Assembly: GCF_000218685.1 (NCBI RefSeq)
Contig: NW_006763293.1
Span: 2,229,968-2,293,967 of the forward strand
Origin: Serpula lacrymans var. lacrymans S7.9
Lineage: Eukaryota > Basidiomycota > Agaricomycetes > Boletales > Serpulaceae
Reading direction: 5' to 3'
Length of the DNA: 64,000 nucleotides
Shown here piece by piece: positions 45,400-55,824 of this stretch (the first letter of the stretch is position 1; each line of letters opens with the position of its first letter). The notes beneath the pieces were generated by a model that saw only the letters and a program-made list of their open reading frames with translations, was not told the origin of the DNA and ran no database searches. The position numbers and the translations under genes were made by a program.

Positions 45400-46283
45400 C
45401 ACACCGCCTAGCCCTCACTCGTGAACAAACCAACATCGTCGACGCCACCAAACTGATGTCAGATAGGCGCGCATACTTCTACCTTTTTCACCAGTCTAAC
45501 ATTATATGCCCTACCGCCACATACCCACTGGACACGTTTCATCGTTGGCAAAACTCACTCCTTCTTGCTGATGAACTACTCGCAGTCACCGTCTCACTGG
45601 GTTTGTTGGTAGACGAGCTTACATGGGACAACAATTCCGTATTGAGTACTGGAGCGACTTTGCTCATGGAACACTTGCAGATAGAATCCCTAGAATGATG
45701 CTTAAGGAAGAATTGCGAGAATGGAGAGAAAGAAGCGGTCGAAGCATTCCTACGCCTAGGTGGCCAAACCATATGCACCAACGTGAAGAACCTTCTTGCT
45801 CAACGAGGGTACCTCACCTCCCCTCCCCCAGATTTGCTGAGCCTTCCCACAACGACGGGGCATCCTTTTCCAGGTCGTCACCCCCCAACCTCACCGCAGT
45901 CGCCTCAACTAGCATATCACCCATCTCCGCCAGATCTTGTTCTACCCGTGCCCGCTCCATCATCCCCAACTTGTTCCTTCACAACCGACTCAATAGTCCC
46001 CGAAGCCAACGCAGTAGAAGAATCGCAAGTCATATCAATTCCTACACGTCCAACAACACCCCTCTTCCAACTCCCTCCACCTCGTTGCAGTCGCCGATTA
46101 CACAGGCAGCGCCCAGAGCGGGTACTCCTTATCCCTTTGGGGTGCACACCTGCTCACACGAATCGCTCTCAGGAGTCGAAAAAGAGGTCGACACCCATGT
46201 CGAGCAACGAGTCGCCTCAGGTTGGAAGGCCATCAAGGAACAATGAGGGAGCCACCTCAGCTTCTCCGCGTTGTCGATGATGA
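45400..46283 (+). pseudogene. Third coding block of element C, function unknown
   Basis: Downstream of pol a protein can be followed across frames. EAQWAHRLALTREQTNIVDA, SDRRAYFYLFHQSNIICPTA and LLLADELLAVTVSLGLLVDEL come first. A second frame gives FRIEYWSDFAHGTLADRIPR and MMLKEELREWRE, and a third gives AVEAFLRLGGQTICTNVKNL before a Pro/Ser-rich tail with RCSRRLHRQRP. At least two frameshifts are needed, so it is not functional. It does not resemble an envelope protein; extra 3' ORFs occur in some agaric Gypsy elements, but I cannot name a family. Confidence 0.5.
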
Positions 46284-46290
46284 GAACTGC

Positions 46291-48086
46291 TGTTAGAAAA
46301 CCACACACAAAAACAAACTAACACACAATCCTCCTAGATTCCACGGAACTTGTTTATGGGCTTTGCCTCCTAGAACAGTGGAGTGGTCTGGTTGTTCGTG
46401 GGGTGGTACGTATAAAAATCCTTCAAAGTAAAACCCAGAGGTGTATGAGTGTGGGTTTTGAGGAGGAGGGATAGTTGAATTTATAGAAGATAGGGGCTTA
46501 GTGACGAGTATAGATGAGCACTACCTTGCTAATGGTAGCACAAGGTAGGTTTGAGAACGACGAGGATGACAAGGTGACAAGTTTCCCAGTGATAGTAGGC
46601 TCCTGAAGCACAAACTGTAGTGCTCAGAAGGACTCTAATCAAAAGGGATGACAGTGACTTTCAAAAATGACGAGTGACAATGACAGCAGATAGCAGTGGT
46701 AGCAGTGGGAAGTATTGTGACCACACTGGATCACAAGTAGCAGAGTAGTGAACTTGAGATTTAGAGAAGAAGTCTGGATTGGAGTTCTTGTTTTTTTTAC
46801 AAGGTAGAATACAGGGGTTTATATAGTAAAATAAAAGTAGGCTATGCACAGTATAGCTGTGCAAAAAGAATGAGAAAGAACATGAAGGAAGGAATGTACA
46901 CTGACAAATCCTGCATAGGTAGTACAGGATAAGATTGTCAAAAAAGGAAAAAAAAGGGATAGAACAATGAATGCTGTGAGTAATGTCACAGGTTTGTACA
47001 GCCATAAAGTAAAGTCCAATAGCAGAAAGAGAGCAAGAAAATCATGATGTCATGGGAAGATGCAGTAAAAAAGGGCAAAGCAAAAAAAATATCAGTATCA
47101 ACACAGTTCCTTTATTGTCAGTCAGGCATTCTAAAAAAATATGTGTCCATAAGAATGATTCAAAAATCAAAAATAATCGCACTGTAAATGAATGTTCTGC
47201 TGAAGAAAAAGGAACTGGAGCCACCGGTCCACCACCTAGTCCAAATCCGATGGTTCCATGGCCTTACCAATGGACTGGTTGTGTTGGACCACCTGATCAA
47301 ACGAGGGAGGGAGAGGAGTAGTTCCAATTTGGAACAAGTGAGTCCCAGGCAGCGTGTGGTAGGTGTAGCTGTAGCAAAGACGATGGACAAAAGATAAGTG
47401 TACCCAAGTGAATGGGACAGCAATGAACATGGGCGACGCAAGGGGATGAACCTTCTCCAGCTCAAAAACTACCCACCCACCCTCCAACCAGGCAAGACGA
47501 GCGACCAATGTTTTGATAGTATATGATGGTAGATCGACGTCATAAAGATGGACCTGTTGCCCTATTTGAACCGGCCGCCGGGGCTTTGCTGATATCAGCA
47601 GTGGTACGTGGTAGTCAACGGATTGGCGACGGAAGCGGATAGGAAGTGGTGATATCAGAAATGGTGGGGGTGCAAATAAGATGAGGAGGAGGAGGGTGGA
47701 GGTGACGAAAAAGTGGATTAGAATGGGGATCCAGAAACGACCGTCAGGTGAGAATAAAAAAGAGAGTAAGGGTCCCATGGTGGGACTGAGTAAAGAAAAA
47801 AAAGGTAGGGGAGGGCGACGAAAGTGAGGGCGCAATGTGTAGCCAGTGGCGACGTAAAAATTTGCCGAAATGCCGAAATGCGGAAAGTACCGGATGGAAA
47901 AGCAAAGGTGAGCGTGACTGGATTGCCTAATAGAGGTGATGCTGATCAGCCACAAGTTCAAAAAAGGCAATATTAATTACTATTCCACGTGGCACTGTGC
48001 CTGTGTGGCGCAAAGGCGAGTCTTTTTGAATATTCGCTTCATTATTGACACCTGTTCATGCTACCAATCAACTTTGGTGCATAACA
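46291..48086 (-). mobile_element. LTR-like repeat B, minus copy, complete ends
   Basis: 1,796 bp ending TGTTAGAAAA on the left and GCATAACA on the right, giving 5-bp inverted termini TGTTA/TAACA. On its own strand it starts TGTTATGCACC, carries the 244-codon ORF early, and has a CTATATAAACCCC promoter-like box near 46,820. These features fit a long LTR with U3-R-U5 layout. The flanks (ACTGC left, GCGGG right) do not form a target duplication. The plus copy at 32,134 has most of the same sequence. Confidence 0.75.
47236..47970 (-). CDS. 244-aa ORF inside repeat B, minus copy
   Basis: The uninterrupted frame starts MPFLNLWLISITSIRQSSHA. It has hydrophobic stretches (MGPLLSFLFSPDGRFWIPIL, then LLLLILFAPPPFLISPLPI) and a soluble C-terminal half containing PVQIGQQVHLYDVDLPSYTI, RLAWLEGGWVVFELEKVHPL, IAVPFTWVHLSFVHRLCYSY and HLFQIGTTPLPPSF. 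The layout suggests a membrane-anchored beta-rich domain. It lies in what would be the U3 part of an LTR. I do not recognise it. An open frame of this length in both B copies argues against pure chance. Confidence 0.5.
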   Translation of the reverse strand: MPFLNLWLISITSIRQSSHAHLCFSIRYFPHFGISANFYVATGYTLRPHFRRPPLPFFSLLSPTMGPLLSFLFSPDGRFWIPILIHFFVTSTLLLLILFAPPPFLISPLPIRFRRQSVDYHVPLLISAKPRRPVQIGQQVHLYDVDLPSYTIKTLVARLAWLEGGWVVFELEKVHPLASPMFIAVPFTWVHLSFVHRLCYSYTYHTLPGTHLFQIGTTPLPPSFDQVVQHNQSIGKAMEPSDLD

Positions 48087-51000
48087 GCGGGTGGCTGCAT
48101 CACGCACAAATGTTCTTTTGTTATCGAGTACCAAGGACACAGGGAACAAGTCACTGCTGAAGCTACCCAACTAGGGAAGATTAACTTAATCTTGGGCTGG
48201 ACCTGGCTATTCAAACACAATCCTGAGATTGACTGGCAGACAGGGGTTGTCACATTGTCACATTGCCCTCAGGAGTGTGTGAACTTGGGTAAACCAAATC
48301 ACGTCCGTCACAATGAGCATCTTGAAAAGATAAACGCTGGTCACGTTTATGAGCTCAGATCTCTAGAAAAGATTGACAATGACGATGACGAGGTAAAACC
48401 CGAGGAAGATATTAAGAGGCTGGTACCTCCCGAGTACCATGACTTCTGGAAAGTCTTTTCAAAACATAAATCAGAGCGCTTCCCAGAGGCTAAGCCTTGG
48501 GACCATGCTATAGATTTGAAGGACACCTTCAAACTGAGAAAAGGACACATGATACCACTCTCTGCTCCAGAAAGAGATGAGGTGTCAAGTTTCATAGATG
48601 AACAGCTTAGGAAGGCAGACCTTTCAAAAGCCCTATGACGTCCCCGGTGTTCTTCATTCCTAAAAAGGATGGTAAGAAGCGTATGATTATGGACTATCGT
48701 TACGTGAATGAGCACACGGTTAAAAATGCTTATCCGCTGCCTTTGATTAGCCAGTTAGTAGACAAGTTGGCTGGTGCCAAAATCTTGGCAAAGATGGATC
48801 TCAGATGGGGGTACAATAATGTACGCATCAAAGAAGAAGATGCTTGGAAGGCAGCGTTCACATGCCACCGAGGATCCTTCGAACCCCTCGTCATGTTCTT
48901 TGGGTTGACCAATTCACCGGCGACCTTCCAGAGCATGATAAACAAGATCTTTGCGGATATGGAAAACTGTGTCATCATTTACATTGATGATTTGTTAATA
49001 TTTATGAAGTTGGACGATGAGGCTGAGCATGACAGGATCATGCAAGAAGTTCTTCAACGCTTACAGGAACGGGACCTATTTGTCAAACCCGAGAAATGTC
49101 ATTTTAAAGTGAAGGACGTAGACTTCCTTGGTATGATGATAATTGGCCAGAACGGAATCAGGATGGACCCTGAGAAAGTTCAAGCTATATTGGACTGGCC
49201 CAAACCTACTCGCGTTAAAGGAGTTAGGGCCTTCCTTGGCTTAGGCAATTTCTACCAAAGATTTGTCGAAAACTTCGCAAAGATAACGGGACCGTTGAAC
49301 GATCTCACTAAAAAGGATATTGTTTGGCATTGGGGCGCCAAAGAACAGGAAGCTTTTGATAAGCTTAAGCAGGCGTTTACAACAGCGCCCATATTAGCAT
49401 TTCCAGAATTAGACAAAGAGTTCTGGCTAGAAACCAACTCTTCTGATTTTGCTACTGGGGCTGTTTTATCAATTAAATGCCCTGACAATCTTTGGAGGCC
49501 TTGTGCCTATTTATCGCATAGTTTGTCGCCTACAGTGCGCAACTATCAAATTTACGATAAAGAGATGCTGGCCATTATTAGAGCTTTAGAGCACTGGCGG
49601 CATTACTTAGAAGGTGCTAGGCACCAATTCGAAATTTGGACTGATCATAAGAATCTGGAGTATTTTATGACAGCCCGAGACTTGAACCGGAGACAGGCCC
49701 GCTACGCGGTATACTTGTCTAGGTTCAATTATAAATTAATTCATAAGCCTGGAAGTTCTATGGGGAAAGCAGACACTTTGTCCAGAAGAGAGGATCATGC
49801 CCACGGCATAGAAAATGACAACAAAGGTGTCACCCTGATAGACTAATCAAGGGTTGCCAATGTTAGAATCGGGCAGGATTCCGATCTTCTGGAAGTCTTC
49901 AAGAAAGACATCTCCTCAGAAGAGAAAGCGCGCCTTGACGGCAATGATAACTATTCATGGAAAGATGGGCTCTTCCATTTTAAAAATAAAATCTATGTGC
50001 CTGAGTCCGCAAGGATCAAGGCAATAGACAGACATCACGACACTCCAGTGGCTGGGCACCCTGGGTGGCAACAAACAATGGAGTTGATCTCCAGAAACTA
50101 CATGTGGCCTGGCATGGTCAAAGACGTACAAGAATACGTAAAATCCTGTCTGAGATGTGCCATGGCTAAGAACTCTCATCAACCGCTGGCCAGTAAACTT
50201 ATGCCAAATTTGATACCAGCTGGTCCCTGGCAGGATATATTGGTCGACTTCACGACGGATCTACCCGAATCAAATGGGTATGATTCAGTAATGGTGGTGG
50301 TAGATTGCTTCTCCAAAGAAGTGGTGTTTATCCCCACCAACATAACTATTACCGCCGCAGGTACAGCAGACTTATTCTTATTTCAAGATTTTGTATGGTC
50401 TATCCATGGATTACCGGAAACCGTTATCTCCAATAGGGGACCACAATTTGCTAGCAAATTTACGAAAGAATTATGCCAGATGCTGGGCATCAAACATAAA
50501 TTATCAACGGTGTTCCATCTGCGGACTGATAGACAAACGGAGAGAATCAACCAGGAGTTGAAACAGTATCTCTGAATATTTATTAATGACAGACAGACAG
50601 ATTGGGCCAAGTGGCTAAAGATAGCCCAATTCTCATATAACATCAAGCAGTTGTCGGCTACAGGAAAGGCACCATTTGAGGTGACGAGATTGTACCTTCC
50701 CAGAATGGGTGTAGATCCTGGAAAAAGCAAGAACAAGGCTGCAGGAAACATGGCAAAAGACATGAAGTCTGTCTTAGAAGAAACACACAAGGCGCTATTT
50801 AGAACTGCAGAGCAAATGAAAGACAGGGCAGAGTGTAGACACTCTAAGGCCCCTGACTACAAGGTCGGCGACCTGGTCTGGTTAGATACCGACCACTCAA
50901 AATTAAAAGATCGGCAGTCTAGAAAACTGACCAAAAAGTGGATTGGTCCTTACCGGATTGAGGAAGTCAAACCTAATGTGGTGGAGCTGGAACTCCCAAA

Positions 51001-51400
51001 ACAAATGAAGGTAGTACCCACGGTCAATATTAGCCGTGTGAAACCTTACAAAGGGCCGCTACCGGGACAGCGCGTAGACCAGCCCGGTCCAGTTGTAGTC
51101 ACCCAGGAAGGTGAAGAAGAGTTTGAAGTCGAACGGGTGATGGACGCACGCTTGAAGCGTGGAAAACTAGAATTCCTAGTCCTATGGAAGGGCTATGGAG
51201 ACAAGGACAGAACATGGGAACCAGAAGCCCATCTGGACAATTCCCGCAACACTGTTTGCGGATTATATTCTAAAAACCCCTCAGCTCCTAGGAAGCTTAG
51301 AGGCATGGACTCAAAACTTTTTAATTCTCTTTTTCAACCTATGCCCGAAAATTTAACTACCACCTCCGGTATTTGCTCTCGCCTGGAAGTCGAGCCTTAG
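48087..51400 (+). pseudogene. Pol of Ty3/Gypsy element D, 5'-truncated and inactive
   Basis: Starts inside protease (LGKINLILGWTWLFKHNPEI) because gag and the protease active site are lost at the junction with repeat B. Reverse transcriptase has LAKMDLRWGYNNVRI and VIIYIDDLLIFM; a frameshift lies at about 48,630. RNase H shows LETNSSDFATGAVLS and IWTDHKNLEYF, and a stop or frameshift falls at 49,846. Integrase has HDTPVAGHPG, LRCAMAK, LVDFTTDLPES, then ISNRGPQFAS where the catalytic Asp is Asn (50,432-50,434), then TERINQELKQYL ending in TGA at 50,573-50,575. The chromodomain (EFEVERVMDARLKRGKLEFL) follows. The frame ends at 51,400 just before a polypurine tract. Confidence 0.9.
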
Positions 51401-51411
51401 AGGGGGGGTAG

Positions 51412-51829
51412 TGTTACGATAACGCAATTTTCGGATCCTTCCCTTTAATTTTCATTCTCCTCTTCAACTTTCTTTTATAGTTTTCACACACTGTGCCATG
51501 CAGCACTTTCCCTTTTGTTCAAACTCCTCTTTCTTGTGCCGCGCTGCCTTCCTTCTTATTTTTAGCTACAAGTATCTCACGCAGTGGAACTGGTCACACG
51601 GGCTGTGCCCATGACATCATCAGCCACTGCCTTCATCAACTGTATAGTACATATGTACAAACAAACCTGTAGTAGTATATAAACCCCAATAGATCAAGGA
51701 GACTCCTCAGTGAGTCCTCCTGTTGTATACTAACAAACTCTCTGCAGCTTAAGGGGTAACCACTCCCTTGTCACTACCTTTATAGTGTGTTCCTGTGTGC
51801 ACCAGAGTAACTAACTCTTGGTTGTTACA
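51412..51829 (+). repeat. 3' LTR of element D
   Basis: Follows AGAGGGGGGGTAG and begins TGTTACGATAACGC. It has a TATATAAACC box near 51,676 and probably ends GGTTGTTACA at 51,829. The first 160 bp match the fragment at 31,971. The right boundary is inferred from the TG/CA rule only. Confidence 0.65.
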
Positions 51830-52656
51830 TATATCAACATTTTTCATTAACAAGGTATTGTGGAATTTGAACACACCATTTGCCAAAGTGTTGCTGATGT
51901 GGATATGATTATAACTCCGCCGAATTGTGCCGAGTGTGCCGCCGTGCCCCCCAACTGCAATTATCAATGTTGGGCAACCCTTGAGCGCTTGAGCTCGCTG
52001 TTCGCGTTGATCGCATCCCTTGTGGATTCACGTTGAACAGGGGGACAAATACTCCACATGATGACGCCTCTTTCCTGTCGCCGTCATCACAGACTTCTGC
52101 CTTAAGAGAGCTGGCTCTCCTGCTTCAACAACCACCAAGATCCAACCCACCATGACTTCTCACCACGGTGACAACTACATGCCCTCTGAATTCAAAAACA
52201 CACCTCCAGACCTCCTAGAGGAATACACCAGGACTCTTCCACCTGGCTCTGTTGACTGTTGTGGGTGAGCGAAGAATGCGGCTGCCACACGACTTGCCAT
52301 TCGGCATGGTGGCTACTGCCGAGGGATATGGTACTAGGTGGGGCTTGATTCTGAACTCTACACTTTCGATATATATCTCAGCAAATATACTCTATTTTAC
52401 AGATGTAGCTAATATAAGTCGATCCCCACAGTGTGTGGCTGAATGTAAGTACTGTGTTATGTAAGCATCTGCTTCCCACTATCCTGCGAAATTTAACTAA
52501 AAAACAACATCTGTTACAATCAATCTATAGAAGATAATCTCACAGGCGCTCCTAGATTATCTACGAACAATCATCTACAACAGATAATGATCCAGCGCCT
52601 ACAAAAATCCGTATATGGATGGTTAAAATTGATCGACCAATGAGAGAGCATTCCGG
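51830..52656. other. Repeat-derived or intergenic, possible gag start
   Basis: After the LTR there is a short frame starting at 52,152 (MTSHHGDNYMPSEFKNTPPD, then LLEEYTRTLPPGSVD), which resembles the start of a retroelement gag and is cut after about 38 codons. The remainder (52,300-52,656) shows nothing recognisable. Confidence 0.35.
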
Positions 52657-53226
52657 GAAGATGGAGTTCATCAGAGCGCTAACCGTAAATGGCAGGACTC
52701 CACCTATGTTGTTCTTCCCATCCTTCATTACATGTTATAAGCTGAATGCACACCATCATATTACCTGTCAAAAAACCTGGCCGGAAGACGCATCGCACAT
52801 CCCTATGACCCGTTCGCAAGAGCCTTGGCTCCTGGAATATTTTGAAAACTAGTCTCCTTTTGCTTGCATCCATGCCTTATTACTACCTTTACTCCACACC
52901 AGGCACCAGCGCATCAATCAACTCCAAGACGATGCATAACCCCTGTCAACCGATAAATATTTAACGCCGCTTTTCACGGTAGTTGGAATTCCTCCTCATT
53001 TTTGCATTACGTTTGGCCGTTCAGTCGCAAACTCAATCATATAAACTTTCCATGTCATCATGTCAATGCTTCTAGTGCGTACCCATTCTCACCGGTACTT
53101 TTGTTTCCTATAGTAGATCATATCATTGTGCCATTATGATCTCGTCAATGACAAGTGGCGTGAAGCCCCAGGTAGGGTACATAATCACTAAGAAGTTGGA
53201 TACTTGCTAATAACCCATCCCACAGT

Positions 53227-53920
53227 ATGAGGTCTTTCTTTGCGTTGTTGGCTATCGTTTCCTTTGCTGTCCAGGTTTATGCTCAAGTGGGCGCTCGAGC
53301 GTGCACTTGCCCATCTGCGCCAGTCCTGAGCGGGGGCAAGGTAGTTCAACGTGTGTTATTGTTCATCGGATTCACTCCTAGCCGTCAATGTTAATCCATG
53401 TTTCTACTATGTAGCTACAGCGTTTCCTTCAGCCAGTGTTAACCTAGCAATGGGTATGGGCATTGCTGCAAACCCAACGCCGACTGCGACTAGGTAACTA
53501 TGTCGTCACTTATCAGCCATTGTGATACTGAGAGACTTTCAGCGGGGTTATATATCCCCATAGGTTCAGTAACAATGAAAGGATCACTTTTCACAATTGT
53601 CCTGCTGCTCAAACTCTTGTTGAATACCCTCTGCGGCTCCCTACCGAGGTAGGTGCAGCTCGCCACCGCGTCGTGTACGATTACAACAAACCACATCAAT
53701 TTTGTGGTACGTGCTGTCCATAACCACTAGAAGCTACTTATCCTGATCCTACTTTTTCTTTGCATTAGGGTGTATGACGCACGACGGTGCTATTGGCAAT
53801 CAATTCGTTGCTTGTAACTGGCAGCATTGGCTATCGGATCCATTAGTAGAGCAAGACGGACTTATCGCGCACCCTCCACAGATTTCTGAAATGGATATTA
53901 TCCACGATGCAAATGAGTGA
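53227..53920 (+). CDS. Secreted RNase T1/N1/U2-family ribonuclease, copy 2
   Basis: Same four-exon layout as copy 1 (53227-53350, 53415-53493, 53543-53706, 53769-53920), with all splice sites and the His, Glu, Arg and His positions kept. The signal peptide and exon 3 are identical to copy 1. The stretch after the first Cys pair differs markedly: CTCPSAPVLSGGKVVQ here, CNCPATRVLSGGRTIY in copy 1. Near the C-terminus EMDIIHDANE replaces EMDFVHDANE. Nothing disables the gene. In exon 1 an alternative donor (AAG|GTAGTT) exists, so splicing should be verified. Confidence 0.8.
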
Positions 53921-54126
53921 AAGGTAAGCATTAATCGATAACTTCTAGGGCCTGCACATTCTGAGGTGGAAAATGTCGTGACAGCCCAATATCAAATGTA
54001 CATAACGAAAACGAATCATCACACCTACTTCTGGTTGTATCCACTATATATGTACTCGATATCTCAATTTCAGCTTAAGATCGAATATAGCCAGGTCAAA
54101 GTGGGGGGAAGTGATCTCGTAGTAGC

Positions 54127-54334
54127 ATGAATTATGCTATAGTATTACTGTTCGTTACCGGGTTTGGCGTTGCGACTGGTACGTCCTGTGAAAAGTCTGC
54201 ACTCATCATGTATAGTATTGCTGGGAGGTCATTCGTGTGGCTGTGTCATCTAGGAACTAGATGCATGTGATCACGTTAATGAGACCTCCTACGTCCCCAT
54301 CTATAGTATATCGGTATTCGTTTCTTGGTCTTAA
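54127..54334 (+). CDS. Possible small secreted peptide, copy 2
   Basis: Same leader, splice sites, glycosylation sequon and stop as the frame at 29,586. No difference is visible. It remains a weak gene call because it is short and unrecognised. Confidence 0.3.
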
Positions 54335-54402
54335 CGTCGCAAAAAGCTCGTAAGAAGGCTTAACTAAAGTAAAATATTGAGCTGACAAGCAAACTAGCCT
54401 CG

Positions 54403-55065
54403 ATGACCATCTCCATCCGCCCAGCGACATCCAGCGACGCCCCCGCGCTCTCTCACATCTGCCTTGTCACGGGAAATGCTGGCACGACTGCAGAGCACCT
54501 TCATAATCTCCCAGAAATGCTAGGACTTGTATATGCAGTGCCATATGTGAATGCAGCCAGTACTTGGGGATTTGTTCTCGTTGATCAAGATGACGAAGGA
54601 GAGAAAGTGGTTGGATACACTCTAGGTGCTATAGACACTCGCGCTTTCGAGAAATCGGAAGAGGAAATGTGGTGGCCAGCCTTGCGTGCTGAGTACTCGC
54701 CGTATCTCCCACCCGACTCTGGAGAGCCGTCGACGGATTCAGCTCACCCCACGCCCACTGAAGCAGATATGCGCATCATCCGACACTTCCTTTCGCCCCC
54801 AGCTGCCCCAGCCGCCTGCGTTTCTTATTCTACCGCCCATTTACATATCGACATCCTCCCAGCGTATCAACGTCGCGGGCTTGGAAGGCAGCTTATCGAC
54901 CGTGCAATACAGCATATGCGTAACGCTGGTTTGCATGCCGTATGGCTTGGTATGGATACAAAGAATGTGCAAGCGAGAATTTTCTATGAACGTTTGGGAT
55001 TTTCGAATATTGAGGATGCACCGGAAGGTGTGGTTGGTTTGCGATTTGTAGATTGGAAGGGTTAG
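54403..55065 (+). CDS. GNAT-family N-acetyltransferase, copy 2
   Basis: 220 aa, one residue different from copy 1 (SNIEDAPEG) and with almost no silent differences over 663 bp. The acetyl-CoA motif RRGLGRQLID is intact. Both copies look functional, so gene dosage is doubled here. Nearly complete identity, including third positions, contrasts with the drifted sequence directly after the stop codon. Confidence 0.9.
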   Translation: MTISIRPATSSDAPALSHICLVTGNAGTTAEHLHNLPEMLGLVYAVPYVNAASTWGFVLVDQDDEGEKVVGYTLGAIDTRAFEKSEEEMWWPALRAEYSPYLPPDSGEPSTDSAHPTPTEADMRIIRHFLSPPAAPAACVSYSTAHLHIDILPAYQRRGLGRQLIDRAIQHMRNAGLHAVWLGMDTKNVQARIFYERLGFSNIEDAPEGVVGLRFVDWKG

Positions 55066-55824
55066 GTGGAGGTTTCAACCAAACCAAGTATAACAGGGGG
55101 TGTACCAGTCTTTTTTGTATCGAGCCAACACTACAAGGTATGTCGTAGAAATTTGTTTAATCTTTCACGGTCTAATACCCATCCTTAGCTGGAACTTTTG
55201 TTATATATTTTCGGTCGATTCTCCTCCACCCCTCGGACATCCCTGCATGGTGCTGTGGAACATTCTTTAACTGCTTGTTTAGTCGTGGATTTATAAATAC
55301 ATATCGTTCAGAGGAAGCAATTCAAGAACGAATGTATACGATTTCGCTTACGCTTGCAGTCTGTCCAGTAATCCAGCGGTGAACTAAATTGATGGGCCGT
55401 GGAGTTGTTCTGGTGATCGAAAGGTTTTCTCTCGCGCCCTTTCACTTCTAATATCTCAAGGCATGAAGTCTGGATTGAAATGTATCACTCGACTTACGAA
55501 TCCAGATTGGGTCAGTCATGGTTGCATTTGAATTCAAACTGATATCCACTTGGTCAATACTACACTTCACTTGCGTGAGTCTCACATTAGGGATTCAAAC
55601 AGCCCTCTGCACACATTGAATTATAACGAAAAGTTTCCGGTGATAACTAGCAGCGGGTGAGTGTAGCAATCTATCCTGAATATTTATTTATTGACTGATA
55701 TATAAAACATCCTCAGTAACCAGACGAGTCTGCTTCTAGTAACCACCACAACTTCGTGCGCTGAGCGACCCGACAACTTTCCGAAAGCAGGACTTTCAAG
55801 CTTGACTCGCTTTTGTTCACTGCG
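55066..55824. promoter_or_regulatory. Intergenic upstream of the Prm10-like gene
   Basis: Counterpart of 30,525-31,271. A TATATAAAAC box near 55,700 lies about 125 bp before the ATG and is kept in both copies. No gene is supported. Confidence 0.45.

Larger units (their letters stand above)
40131..46290 (+). mobile_element. Defective Ty3/Gypsy element C
   Basis: Begins TGTTACGAACTGTAC within repeat B. The first roughly 600 bp have LTR character (TATATATAC near 40,282), then gag, pol with chromodomain and a third coding block follow. No matching 3' LTR is found before repeat B (minus copy) at 46,291, so the element is truncated on the right or rearranged. Confidence 0.75.

Noticed and set aside
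32134..48086. The two B repeats as 5' and 3' LTRs of element C
   Set aside because: They are in opposite orientation, whereas LTRs of one element are direct repeats.
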